Assembly (NCBI GenBank): GCA_902782125.1
Contig: CACZMA010000005.1
Location: 1-64,000 of the forward strand
DNA: 64,000 nucleotides
Direction: 5' to 3'
From: Oscillospiraceae bacterium
Lineage (GTDB): Bacteria; Bacillota; Clostridia; Saccharofermentanales; Saccharofermentanaceae
This document shows, in pieces, positions 25,651 through 34,102 of the stretch. How positions within the stretch are numbered: position 1 is the first letter of the stretch; the number at the start of each line of letters is the position of its first letter. The notes under the pieces were generated by a model. The model saw nothing but the letters and a program-made list of their open reading frames with translations, made no database searches and was not told the DNA's origin. Made by a program: the position numbers and the translations under genes.

Positions 25651-26739
25651 ATGGCAATAGATAAGAGTAAGACAAACAGGATCAAAGAGAGATACGAGGA
25701 ACTGACGGGTACGCTTGCCGACCCGGCGGTCGCATCGGATCCTTCCACATATGCAAAGTATTCCAAGGAACTCGCACAGCTCACGCCCCAGGTAGAGGCG
25801 ATAGAGAGATACGAAGCCTGCGCAGGGGAGATAGACGATCTCCTCGAACTCCTGGATTCTCCGGACGTCCAGCACGACCCCGAGATGAAGGAGATGGCGG
25901 TTAGAGACCTTGCCGATGCCAAATCAAATCTCGAGATCCTCGAGAAGGAGTTGATGATCTATCTCGCACCGAAGGATCCCAGGGATTCCAGATCCGTCGT
26001 GCTCGAGATAAGAGCAGGAGCGGGCGGCGAAGAGTCGGCTCTCTTTGCCGGGGACCTTCTCAAGATGTACAAGAGTTATGCCGCAAGATACGGATGGACG
26101 GTGACTGACATCGAATCAAATCCCACAGAGCTCGGCGGATATCAGAAAGTCGTCGTGGAAGTCGACGGCGCGAACGCATACAGCAGGCTCAAGTTCGAGA
26201 GCGGCGTCCACCGCGTTCAGAGAGTTCCCGTGACGGAATCGGGCGGAAGGGTGCATACATCCACTGCGACTGTCGCGGTGCTTCCCGAAGCCGATGCGAC
26301 AGAGGTCCGCATCGATCCCAAAGATCTGAGGATAGACATATTCAGGTCTTCAGGTGCGGGCGGACAGCATATCAACAAGACCTCATCCGCGATAAGGATC
26401 ACGCACATCCCGTCAGGACTTGTCGTAACCTGTCAGGATGAGAGATCGCAGCACCAGAATAAAGAGAAGGCGATGGCAGTGCTGCAGAGCCGTCTTTGGG
26501 CGATCGCAAATCAGGGTGATCTCGATGCCGAGAATTCCGAGAGACGTTCTCAGGTCGGAACGGGTGACAGATCCGAGAGGATCAGGACATACAATTACCA
26601 TCAGGGAAGGGTAACCGATCACAGGATAGGGCTTACGCTCTACAGGCTCGAGGAGATCCTCGCAGGTGATCTCGATGAGATAGTGGACGCACTAACTTTG
26701 GCCAAGGCGGCAGAAGAGGAAAAGAATGGAACGGATTAA
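25651..26739 (+). CDS. prfA: Peptide chain release factor 1
   Basis: A 362-residue class I release factor reading UAA and UAG. The GGQ peptidyl-hydrolysis loop is in SSGAGGQHINKTSSAIRITH. The RF1 recognition tripeptide region reads HRVQRVPVTESGGRVHTST (P-x-T, as in RF1, not SPF of RF2). LEIRAGAGGEESALFAGDL is the family core. The usual partner methyltransferase prmC, normally adjacent in Firmicutes, is absent; instead the stop overlaps the sua5 fusion gene by 14 bases. Confidence 0.96.
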   Translation: MAIDKSKTNRIKERYEELTGTLADPAVASDPSTYAKYSKELAQLTPQVEAIERYEACAGEIDDLLELLDSPDVQHDPEMKEMAVRDLADAKSNLEILEKELMIYLAPKDPRDSRSVVLEIRAGAGGEESALFAGDLLKMYKSYAARYGWTVTDIESNPTELGGYQKVVVEVDGANAYSRLKFESGVHRVQRVPVTESGGRVHTSTATVAVLPEADATEVRIDPKDLRIDIFRSSGAGGQHINKTSSAIRITHIPSGLVVTCQDERSQHQNKEKAMAVLQSRLWAIANQGDLDAENSERRSQVGTGDRSERIRTYNYHQGRVTDHRIGLTLYRLEEILAGDLDEIVDALTLAKAAEEEKNGTD

Positions 26740-28531
26740 AGAATACGACGAGACTTTGCTCATATCTTCAGGAGATGAGGACGGCATCAGGGACCTGGCA
26801 GAACATCTGAAGTCCGGCGAGGTCGTGGCTTTCCCCACTGAGACGGTGTACGGTCTCGGTGCCAATGCTTATGACAGCGAAGCTGTAGAGAAGATATTCA
26901 GGGCGAAGGGGCGTCCGGGAGACAACCCGCTCATCTGCCATATCGCAGACAAGTCCCAGATAGAAGACATCGTATCGGAGGTCACGCCTCTGGCAGGAAA
27001 ACTCATCGATGCATTCATGCCCGGCCCGATTACGATAATTATGCATAAGTCAGACAAGATCCCCGCCAATGTTACGGCAGGACTTGATACGGTCGGCGTC
27101 AGGATGCCCTCGGATCCGACGGCAAACGCTTTCCTTAAGGCATGCGGCGTACCCGTTGCCGCACCTTCTGCGAACCTGTCCGGCTCTCCTTCACCCACGG
27201 ATGCGCAGTCGGTCATGGAGGATATGGACGGCTACATCTACGCTGTGCTTGACGGCGGCGATTCTGTCTTCGGCCTCGAATCCACGGTGGTCGACGCTAC
27301 CGGCGAGACTCCGGTCATATTAAGACCCGGCGCGGTCACCGAAGCTGCGATAGAGATGGCTGCATCTTCCGCTCCTGCGGAAGCCGAAAGCCTCGAAGCC
27401 GGCGCCACCCCCAAGGCACCCGGCATGAAATACCGTCACTACGCTCCTGTTGCAAAGGTGGAGATAATGCAGATGCCCGATGCAGCCGTGATAGTAAACG
27501 ACGATTACGACGGCGACATAACTTCAAAGCCGGAAGAGATAACCGAAGAGATCGATTTTAAGCAGATGGACGACGATGCCAAGCAGGCACTGGTGGATAT
27601 TGCCGCACCGTTTATCTTCAGCGTGCAGGAACTGATCAAGGACAATCCCTTTGCCCGCGCAGGCCTCTACTGCGGAGCGGAGGTAAGGCAGCTCTTCGCG
27701 AAGCTCGGCGACGAGATGCTCCTCAAGCACGTCAACTTCTATGTATACGGAAGGAGCACTGACGTCAGGGCGGCATCACACCACCTGTTCGGAGGTCTGA
27801 GACACCTGGACATGCAGGAAGTCGACGTTATCTTCTGCCAGGGCTTCGGAGGCACGGGCCTGTCGAAAGCATACATGAACCGCCTGTCAAAGGCTGCGGG
27901 AGGGACCGGGGAACTGGCTCCGGGAATGCCCGGCCCCGCAAGACCTGCGAGACGGCAGCTTCCCTTGGATCATTTTAAGGATACCTATACCGCTTCGGTC
28001 CTCTTTGTCTGTGACGACAACAGGTGCATGTCGCCGGCGTGCGAAGCCCTGATGAGGGCCATGCTGGAAGAACAGGCTCCGTACATGGTGGAAGGCAGAA
28101 AGGACATCGGCTGTGAGATCTACTGCGAGTCTGCGGGACTCTTTGCCACTCCCGGCCAGAACTCCGACATAAAGATGGCGGACAGGATAAAAACGCTCTG
28201 CGGAAGGACAATGTCCTCTTACAAGGCTGTACGCACCGAGCCTTCGGTATATGATTCGAACGATCTGATCCTCACGGTCAGGGATGAACAGGCTTTTGAG
28301 ATAGTGAGCGCATTCCCCGAGATCAAGGACAAGGTATATTCCCTGTCGACATTCGCGGCAGCCAACGGCCTCGTGTTCAAGAACGATGACGGCAAGGTTA
28401 TCTCGTTCTCGATCCCTGATCCCGCAGGCGAGAACGATGCGACATACGATCACACGGCAAAGGCACTCCAGGCATATCTGAGACTTTTGTTCCCTTACAT
28501 ACTCAAGTGGCTCGGCATCGAGAGGTGCTGA
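26726..28531 (+). CDS. Threonylcarbamoyl-AMP synthase fused to a degenerate low-Mr phosphatase domain
   Basis: A 601-residue two-part protein. Residues 15-215 are YrdC/Sua5 (FPTETVYGLGANAYDSEAVEKIF, KGRPGDNPLICHI, APSANLSGSPSPTDA), making threonylcarbamoyl-AMP from threonine, bicarbonate and ATP for the tRNA t6A modification. Residues 235-380 are the Sua5 C-terminal domain (KYRHYAPVAKVEI). Residues 423-600 align with low-molecular-weight phosphatases of the YwlE type: FVCDDNRCMSPACEAL replaces the expected FVCxGNxCRSP. The nucleophile Cys429 is kept, but the P-loop Arg is Met435. The aspartate loop IPDPAGEND is retained. In Bacillus ywlC (sua5) and ywlE are near neighbours; here they are fused and the phosphatase is probably inactive. 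Confidence 0.88.
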   Translation: MERIKEYDETLLISSGDEDGIRDLAEHLKSGEVVAFPTETVYGLGANAYDSEAVEKIFRAKGRPGDNPLICHIADKSQIEDIVSEVTPLAGKLIDAFMPGPITIIMHKSDKIPANVTAGLDTVGVRMPSDPTANAFLKACGVPVAAPSANLSGSPSPTDAQSVMEDMDGYIYAVLDGGDSVFGLESTVVDATGETPVILRPGAVTEAAIEMAASSAPAEAESLEAGATPKAPGMKYRHYAPVAKVEIMQMPDAAVIVNDDYDGDITSKPEEITEEIDFKQMDDDAKQALVDIAAPFIFSVQELIKDNPFARAGLYCGAEVRQLFAKLGDEMLLKHVNFYVYGRSTDVRAASHHLFGGLRHLDMQEVDVIFCQGFGGTGLSKAYMNRLSKAAGGTGELAPGMPGPARPARRQLPLDHFKDTYTASVLFVCDDNRCMSPACEALMRAMLEEQAPYMVEGRKDIGCEIYCESAGLFATPGQNSDIKMADRIKTLCGRTMSSYKAVRTEPSVYDSNDLILTVRDEQAFEIVSAFPEIKDKVYSLSTFAAANGLVFKNDDGKVISFSIPDPAGENDATYDHTAKALQAYLRLLFPYILKWLGIERC

Positions 28532-28546
28532 TCAAACGTCTTTGAC

Positions 28547-28605
28547 CCAAAAGTCTCAATCTTCAGGAAAACCAAACGAATGTTTGAATCGTGATGGACT
28601 TTTGG
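28547..28605 (+). repeat. Nested inverted repeat downstream of the sua5 fusion
   Basis: Outer arms CCAAAAGTC (28547-28555) and GACTTTTGG (28597-28605) enclose a small hairpin CAAAC-GAAT-GTTTG (28573-28586). There is no T-run, so it is not a classical terminator. A possible promoter (TGGACT, 17 bp, TAGAAT ending at 28623) overlaps the right arm. Confidence 0.45.
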
Positions 28606-28686
28606 TCCTGCCTGTAATAGAATGAACACGTAAGAAATTTGGTTTTGGACACGGACGATAAAAGCAGTATAAAAGGCTCAAATTAC

Positions 28687-28716
28687 TTGACTTTAAGGGG
28701 TCTGCTGTGTTATTCT
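28687..28716 (+). promoter_or_regulatory. Promoter of rpsF-ssb-rpsR
   Basis: TTGACT (28687-28692), an 18-base spacer and TATTCT (28711-28716) preceded by TGt, giving an extended -10. Confidence 0.65.
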
Positions 28717-28753
28717 TCTCGTTGCCGCTTTTAATCAGACGGCGGCATCCTTG

Positions 28754-28778
28754 TTCGGCACAGACGTGCCGGACCGAA
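28754..28778 (+). promoter_or_regulatory. S6:S18-binding ribosomal leader element
   Basis: The rpsF leader can fold as TTCGG/CCGAA, then CAC/GTG closed by an AGAC loop, with an unpaired CCGGA on the 3' side. The asymmetric CCG-containing bulge in a short hairpin just upstream of rpsF is the hallmark of the S6:S18 autoregulatory motif. It lies 23 bases before the start codon, where bound S6:S18 could block initiation. Confidence 0.65.
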
Positions 28779-28801
28779 TAGTCCAGAAGGAGGTGAATGA
28801 T

Positions 28802-29089
28802 ATGGCAAACACTTATCGTTTGGTCGTAGTACTCAGCGCCGCATTAGGTGATGAGGGTGCAGCTTCTCTTACTGACACAATCAAGGCAAAGGTTGAATCC
28901 GGAGCTACTCTGAATTCTCTTGATACTCTCGGTATCAAGGAACTCGCTTATGAGATTGAAGGTCAGAAGAACGGTTACTACGTACAGGCTAATTTTACTG
29001 CCGATAGTGATTTCCCTAAGGAACTTGAGCGTGTTCTCAAGATTACCGACGGCGTTATCCGCTTTATCGTTGTCCGTGTCGGTGAGTAA
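28802..29089 (+). CDS. rpsF: 30S ribosomal protein S6
   Basis: A 95-residue S6, which pairs with S18 on the platform of the small subunit. Residues such as TYRLVVVLS, DTLGIKELAYEIEGQKNGYYVQ and the ITDGVIRFIVVRV end are characteristic. The ATG at 28802 has AAGGAGGTGA upstream; the longer open frame from 28751 only translates the leader. It is first in rpsF-ssb-rpsR and is probably repressed by S6:S18 through the leader motif. Confidence 0.97.
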   Translation: MANTYRLVVVLSAALGDEGAASLTDTIKAKVESGATLNSLDTLGIKELAYEIEGQKNGYYVQANFTADSDFPKELERVLKITDGVIRFIVVRVGE

Positions 29090-29119
29090 TCTCACTTGCA
29101 TGTTCAAGGAAGGTAGACA

Positions 29120-29626
29120 ATGAACAGAGTAGAATTGGTAGGAAGAATCACTAAGGATCCCGAGGTCAAGATGACCACAAGTCAGACGGCTTACTGCAAC
29201 TTTACAGTTGCCGTTGACCGTAAGTTCAAGGATCAGAACGGCGAGAGGCAGGCAGACTTTATCAACTGCGTTGCATGGAGACAGACCGCTAACTTTATCG
29301 GCAAGTATTTCCACAAGGGCAGCAAGATCGGAGTCTGCGGAAGCATCCAGACCAGGAGCTACGATAATCAGAACGGCCAGAAGGTCTTTGTGACCGAAGT
29401 TGTTGTAGACGAAGCTGAATTCGTTGACAGCAAGGGCAGTTCAGAAGGCGGAAGCAGTGCGAATTATTCAAAGCCCGCTTCGAAGCCCTCGGATTCTTTT
29501 GCTCCTCCCGCACAGGGTACCGCAGCAGCTGCTGCTCCTACGGCACCAATGACCAAGATAGACGATGATGCCGGCGACAGTGCGTTCGGCCCCGGTGATT
29601 CAGTTAGTCTTCCGTTCGAACTTTAA
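29120..29626 (+). CDS. ssb: Single-stranded DNA-binding protein
   Basis: A 168-residue SSB. The OB-fold covers about 1-105 ([39 protein letters not shown]). A Gly/Ser/Ala/Pro-rich linker (105-150) leads to the C-terminal tip SVSLPFEL, which recruits replication and repair proteins. The tip is less acidic than the usual DDDIPF. The location between rpsF and rpsR is the conserved Firmicute arrangement. GGAAGG precedes the ATG. Confidence 0.96.
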   Translation: MNRVELVGRITKDPEVKMTTSQTAYCNFTVAVDRKFKDQNGERQADFINCVAWRQTANFIGKYFHKGSKIGVCGSIQTRSYDNQNGQKVFVTEVVVDEAEFVDSKGSSEGGSSANYSKPASKPSDSFAPPAQGTAAAAAPTAPMTKIDDDAGDSAFGPGDSVSLPFEL

Positions 29627-29646
29627 TTATTAAGGAGAACAAAGAA

Positions 29647-29919
29647 ATGGCTGAGAATAGAGCCCCCAAGACCGGTGAAGGGAAATTTTCCGGTAACATG
29701 AGACAGAGACACAGCCGCAGGAAGGTATGCTATTTCTGCGCTAACAAGGTAGAGAGCATTGATTTTATGGATGATGCGCTTCTGAAGAAGTTCATTTCCG
29801 AGAACGGAAAGATCCTTCCCAAGAGAATGACAGGTACATGTGCCATTCACCAGCGCGAGCTCACCACAGCGATCAAGCGCGCTCGCCAGATCGCCCTTCT
29901 CCCTTACACAGTTCAGTAA
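29647..29919 (+). CDS. rpsR: 30S ribosomal protein S18
   Basis: A 90-residue S18 that binds next to S6. The core [20 protein letters not shown], the [21 protein letters not shown] stretch and the terminal [20 protein letters not shown] are diagnostic. The first ~20 residues are basic. AAGGAG lies before the ATG; ssb ends 20 bases upstream. Confidence 0.97.
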   Translation: MAENRAPKTGEGKFSGNMRQRHSRRKVCYFCANKVESIDFMDDALLKKFISENGKILPKRMTGTCAIHQRELTTAIKRARQIALLPYTVQ

Positions 29920-29956
29920 TGTGAGGATAGGATAAGGCAAATCTGAACAGATGTGC

Positions 29957-29985
29957 TTAATACCGGGCATGTGCTGGCATATAAT
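29957..29985 (+). promoter_or_regulatory. Candidate promoter inside the rpsR terminator loop
   Basis: TTAATA (29957-29962), a 17-base spacer and a perfect TATAAT (29980-29985). The -10 lies in the loop of the terminator at 29962-30019, so a transcript starting here would contain only the 3' arm and escape termination. Confidence 0.5.
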
Positions 29986-30019
29986 ATGTTCAGCGCACAT
30001 GCCCGGTTTTTATTTTTTC
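29962..30019 (+). terminator. Rho-independent terminator after rpsR
   Basis: A 13-bp perfect stem ACCGGGCATGTGC/GCACATGCCCGGT (29962-29974 with 29995-30007) has an AT-rich 20-base loop and a long T-rich tail. It separates rpsF-ssb-rpsR from rplI-dnaB. Confidence 0.85.
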
Positions 30020-30033
30020 AGCGGAGGCAGCAA

Positions 30034-30480
30034 ATGAAGGTAGTATTGCTTGAAGATGTAAAGAAAGTCGGAAAGAAAGGTGAAGTCGTTGATGTCAGCG
30101 ACGGTTACGCAAGGAATTTCCTTATGAAGAAGGGGCTTGCGAAGGAAGCCAATTCCGTCAGTCTCAACGATGCAAAGCTTCAGGCTGGAGCCAAGGCTGA
30201 ACATGAACGCCGTGCACTTATCGAAGCTCAGGAGACTTCGGGCAAGCTCGGCGGCCAGACATTCAATGTAGTAGCCAAGGGCGGCAGAGACGGCAAGCTC
30301 TACGGTGCAGTTACGACTGCCGATATCGCAGAGTGCCTTGCCAAGGCCGGCTATAAGATCGACAAGAAGAAGGTCGTTATCGACAGCCCCATCAAGAATG
30401 TAGGAGTATTCAAGGTAAGAGTTAAGCTCCACCCCAAGGTATCCTGCGACATCAACATTGAAGTATCTTCGGAGCAGTAA
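30034..30480 (+). CDS. rplI: 50S ribosomal protein L9
   Basis: A 148-residue L9, an elongated two-domain protein near the L1 stalk. [21 protein letters not shown] and [17 protein letters not shown] form the N-terminal rRNA-binding domain; the C-terminal domain has [13 protein letters not shown]. The ATG at 30034 has GCGGAGG 6 bases upstream; the longer open frame from 29953 runs through the terminator. The stop is 1 base before the dnaB start. No gdpP-type gene precedes it. Confidence 0.96.
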   Translation: MKVVLLEDVKKVGKKGEVVDVSDGYARNFLMKKGLAKEANSVSLNDAKLQAGAKAEHERRALIEAQETSGKLGGQTFNVVAKGGRDGKLYGAVTTADIAECLAKAGYKIDKKKVVIDSPIKNVGVFKVRVKLHPKVSCDINIEVSSEQ

Positions 30481-30481
30481 T

Positions 30482-32065
30482 ATGTCCGATAATTACGATT
30501 ACAGGGATAATCTTATAGATCAGGAGAACGATGTCACCCGTGACGTCGGTGTCGAGAAGGCACTTCTTGCGCTCTGTATGAGGAATGAACAGTCAGTCCT
30601 CGAGATCGCAGGCAACGGACTCGACAGCTCGGATTTCTCCGATCCCCGTAATGCATATATCTATAACGCGATAATCGCGCTGTTCTATGAGAACCGCAAG
30701 GTCGACAGATTCTCCGTATCCGATTTCCTCGAGAAGACCGGAGTGCTCGATAAGGCCGGCGGACTGATGTATCTCTACAGCGTTGCCGACGAAGTTGCCG
30801 TATCATCCAACCGTGATACATACATCTCTTCGATAAGGGAGAGAAGTGAGAGGCGTAAGCTCCTCAATACGGTCGACGATGTCAGGAACAGGCTGCTTAG
30901 CGGCAAGCTCGAGACCGGCAAAGCCGTGGACTACGCCATTGAAGAGATGGCAAAGCTCAAGCGCAGCGAGAATCTTAAGGGATTCGAGTCTCTTAAGACT
31001 ATTCTTAAGAGATCGGTCATCAACATCAACACAGAGATCGAGGCGGCAGGTGACGGCGGCAAGGTGAAGACGGGCTTCAAGAAGCTCGACAACATGCTTG
31101 GCGGCTTAAGGCCCGGTACGCTTAACATACTTGCGGCAAGACCCGGCATGGGTAAGACTGCGCTTGCCGTAAACATCGCATCCAATGTGGCTGCGAACGG
31201 AATTCCGGTAGCGATATTCTCGCTCGAGATGTCGAAGGAAGAGCTCGGCAACAGACTGCTCTCTTCCTGCATGGACAAGCCCGTCAACCAGATACTCTTC
31301 GCCAAGAAGATAAGCGAGAGGGATAAGAACCAGATCGATGCGGCCCTGCTTAAGCTGTCGGACTTCCCCATCGTCGTAGATGACAATTCGAACACCAACC
31401 CGGTGACCATGAAGACGAAGCTCACCGAGCTTTGCGCTGATCCCGAGACAAAGCCCGGACTCATAGTGATCGACTATCTCCAGCTCATTACTCTGCCCGG
31501 ATACAACAAAAAGTCGAGGAACGAAGAAGTATCGGCGATATCCAGAGATCTGAAGATCCTGGCTAAGGATTTCGGCGTGCCGATACTTGCCCTGTCGCAG
31601 CTGTCGAGAGGCGCGGCGCAGAGAGACGATCACACACCTCAGCTGTCGGATCTCCGTGAATCCGGCTCCATCGAGCAGGATGCCGATACCGTTATGTTCA
31701 TAGACCGTCCCGATTACTACAAGAAGAAGGAAGAGGGCTCGGAAGCACCCGACAGGAATTCTGACATCGTAGAGGATGCATACATCTATCTCGAGAAGAA
31801 CAGACACGGTGCGACCAAGAGGGTCAAGGTCTGCTGGATCGCCAAGAGAACGCTCTTCTATGAACCCGATGACTATGTCGCAGAAGAGAGTCAGGCCTCT
31901 CCTTTCACAAAGACCAGGGATAAGGATGCTTCTGCGCAGAATTATGAGTTCGACAGGAGCGGGACAGAACCTGAAGAACCCCAGGATAACGAGATGTCAG
32001 ATTACAACCCTGATGAAGACAGGATGTTTGATGACGTCAACAGCGACTTCCCCGATACATTCTGA
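30482..32065 (+). CDS. dnaB: Replicative DNA helicase DnaB
   Basis: A 527-residue hexameric fork helicase. The N-terminal domain (about 15-120) has VEKALLALCMRNEQSVLEIA. The RecA-like domain has Walker A ARPGMGKTALAVNIASN, IFSLEMSKEELGNRLLSS, Walker B LIVIDYLQLI and LSQLSRGAAQRDDHTPQLSD with the arginine-finger region. The C-terminal ~60 residues are an acidic, probably disordered extension. The ATG at 30482 has GGAG upstream within the rplI end, so the two are coupled. Confidence 0.96.
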   Translation: MSDNYDYRDNLIDQENDVTRDVGVEKALLALCMRNEQSVLEIAGNGLDSSDFSDPRNAYIYNAIIALFYENRKVDRFSVSDFLEKTGVLDKAGGLMYLYSVADEVAVSSNRDTYISSIRERSERRKLLNTVDDVRNRLLSGKLETGKAVDYAIEEMAKLKRSENLKGFESLKTILKRSVININTEIEAAGDGGKVKTGFKKLDNMLGGLRPGTLNILAARPGMGKTALAVNIASNVAANGIPVAIFSLEMSKEELGNRLLSSCMDKPVNQILFAKKISERDKNQIDAALLKLSDFPIVVDDNSNTNPVTMKTKLTELCADPETKPGLIVIDYLQLITLPGYNKKSRNEEVSAISRDLKILAKDFGVPILALSQLSRGAAQRDDHTPQLSDLRESGSIEQDADTVMFIDRPDYYKKKEEGSEAPDRNSDIVEDAYIYLEKNRHGATKRVKVCWIAKRTLFYEPDDYVAEESQASPFTKTRDKDASAQNYEFDRSGTEPEEPQDNEMSDYNPDEDRMFDDVNSDFPDTF

Positions 32066-32071
32066 CCTGAG

Positions 32072-33562
32072 ATGGAATTAAGTGACAGAGTTTTGGAATT
32101 TGCCGGCAGATACGATCTGCTCGGTTGCGATGCTGTTATCGCCGGATGCTCCGGCGGACCTGATTCCATGGCACTCCTTGATATTCTCCATGAGGCGGGG
32201 ATCAGGCTTTACTGTGTTCACATCAACCATAACCTGAGGCCCGGCGACTGTGACAGGGATGAGGCTCTTGTAAGTGATTACTGCAGAGACAGGGATATCC
32301 CGTTTGTGTCATACAGCTTCGACGTGGCATCGCTTGCGGCAAGAGACGGAATATCGGAGGAGACCGAGGGAAGGAAGCTCCGGTATAAGGCTTTCGAGGA
32401 GACCGCGGACAGGATCGCATCCGAAGAAGGTCTTGCTGACGTCAGGATCGCCGTTGCCCACCATAAGGATGATGTGGCGGAGACAATGATGATGAACATG
32501 TTCAGGGGGAGCGGGCTTGAAGGCCTTGTCAGCCCCGCACCGCGCTCTGGACGGGTCGTAAGGCCGCTGCTGTCCTGCAGGAAGTCCGAGCTCATCTCAT
32601 ACCTTGACGGCAAGGGCATCCCATATGCAACTGATTACACCAACAGCGAGGCCTGCTGCACGAGGAACGAATGGCGTAATGTCATCTTCCCGGATATAGA
32701 GACGGAGACCGGCAGGAACCCCGTCGAAGCGCTTAACCGCACATACGGCCTGCTCGCGGAAGACCTGGATTATATCAACAGGGCCGCAGAAGAGGCCTAT
32801 GCCGTGAGCACAGTCACTGTCGGGCAGTATAAGGCATTGTCTGTCAGTGCCCTGAACGCACTGCATCCCGCGATCTGCTCGAGGCTTATAAGAAGGCTGT
32901 GGCTGGAGACTTTCGGGAACCTGACGGATTTTGAGCAGGTCAATCTGGAAGCATGCATCGATCTTGCAGGTGCTGATGCCCAGGGCGGTGCGACCGTTCT
33001 GGACATGCCTTTCGCGAGGAAGGCGGTGAGATATGAGGATTATCTGTGCTTCTTGGGCAGCGGGGACGATTCGGAGAGATTATTCTGCCTTATCGCGGAG
33101 AAGATGGGACTTCTTACCTGCGCAGGAACTTTGGATGTGGAGATAATGCCGGGGATTGCCTTGAATTTACCTGATTCTGACATTTCCCTTAAGGCTCTGA
33201 TAATTGAGAATAATAACGAGTTAGAGTATAATAACTATTCGTGGTTTTGCCCCGAAGAAATCCTTACGGAAGGCAGGGTCACGTTGACTTGCGGAAGAGC
33301 CGGCGGACTTAAGTTCAAGTTCACCAGAGCCGGTTCCGGATCAGGCAAGGAACTCAGAAGATTCTTTACGGATCTGAAGGTTCCGGCTGATGCCAGGGAC
33401 TCGGTGATCTTCGTAAGACAGGGGGACAGAGTGCTCTGGATCCCGGGCGCAGGTCATGCTGAGGGGTTTACCGGCAAGCAGAGCAAAGAGAAGTTCGAAG
33501 GCAGCGGAAGATCCGCCGGCAGGCTTCTGAAGATAACATTGGAAAGGCAGGCATCACAATGA
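32072..33562 (+). CDS. tilS: tRNA(Ile)-lysidine synthase
   Basis: A 496-residue enzyme that attaches lysine to cytidine 34 of the CAU-anticodon tRNA-Ile so it reads AUA. The PP-loop ATPase motif SGGPDS is at residues 27-32. CVHINHNLRPGDCDRDEA and AVAHHKDDVAETMMMNMFRGSG are family motifs, and EWRNVIFPDIE marks the domain boundary. The C-terminal TilS_C-like domain includes GKELRRFFTDLKVPADARD. It starts 6 bases after dnaB, and its stop overlaps the hpt start (ATGA). The order tilS-hpt-ftsH is conserved in Firmicutes. Confidence 0.94.
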   Translation: MELSDRVLEFAGRYDLLGCDAVIAGCSGGPDSMALLDILHEAGIRLYCVHINHNLRPGDCDRDEALVSDYCRDRDIPFVSYSFDVASLAARDGISEETEGRKLRYKAFEETADRIASEEGLADVRIAVAHHKDDVAETMMMNMFRGSGLEGLVSPAPRSGRVVRPLLSCRKSELISYLDGKGIPYATDYTNSEACCTRNEWRNVIFPDIETETGRNPVEALNRTYGLLAEDLDYINRAAEEAYAVSTVTVGQYKALSVSALNALHPAICSRLIRRLWLETFGNLTDFEQVNLEACIDLAGADAQGGATVLDMPFARKAVRYEDYLCFLGSGDDSERLFCLIAEKMGLLTCAGTLDVEIMPGIALNLPDSDISLKALIIENNNELEYNNYSWFCPEEILTEGRVTLTCGRAGGLKFKFTRAGSGSGKELRRFFTDLKVPADARDSVIFVRQGDRVLWIPGAGHAEGFTGKQSKEKFEGSGRSAGRLLKITLERQASQ

Positions 33563-34080
33563 TCGACACATCTGAAGTGCTTATTACTCATGAGCAGATA
33601 CAGGAAATGTTGGACAGGTTAGCTGCCGAACTCAATCGTGATTATGCGGGCAGACCGCTTGTGGTCGTAGGTATACTTACGGGCGCGTTCATCTTCTGCT
33701 CCGATCTCGTCAGAAGGCTCGAGATGCCTGTGATCGTTGATTTTATGCAGGTATCGAGTTATGTGGGCGAGATATCCACGGGCAACCTCAAGATTAAGAA
33801 GGATATGAGCTACGATATCGCTGGCAAGGATGTCCTCATCGTTGAAGACATCATCGATACGGGCAGGACGCTCGCTCTGCTCAAGGAGCAGCTCTTGAAG
33901 CGCGGCCCGGCTTCGCTCAAGATCTGTACGGCTTTTGACAAGCCCGACAGACGCGTTACCGAGCTGGTTCCCGATTATAACGGCATTACCATCCCTGATA
34001 AGTTCATCGTCGGTTACGGCCTGGACCTCGACGGGGAATATAGAAATTACGACGATATCCGCGTCGTAAAACAGGAATAA
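33559..34080 (+). CDS. hpt: Hypoxanthine-guanine phosphoribosyltransferase
   Basis: A 173-residue purine salvage enzyme converting hypoxanthine or guanine and PRPP to IMP or GMP. The PRPP-binding motif reads VLIVEDIIDTGRTLALL. The N-terminal loop VGILTGAFIFCSDLVRR and the C-terminal FIVGYGLDLDGEYRNYDDI are typical. It overlaps tilS by 4 bases, suggesting translational coupling, and is followed by ftsH 22 bases later. Confidence 0.96.
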   Translation: MIDTSEVLITHEQIQEMLDRLAAELNRDYAGRPLVVVGILTGAFIFCSDLVRRLEMPVIVDFMQVSSYVGEISTGNLKIKKDMSYDIAGKDVLIVEDIIDTGRTLALLKEQLLKRGPASLKICTAFDKPDRRVTELVPDYNGITIPDKFIVGYGLDLDGEYRNYDDIRVVKQE

Positions 34081-34102
34081 GGAAAGAGAGGAAGAATAGC
34101 TG

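Noticed and set aside
28751..28801. N-terminal extension of S6 from 28751
   Set aside because: This segment is the RNA leader hairpin and ribosome binding site; S6 proteins begin at the Met at 28802.
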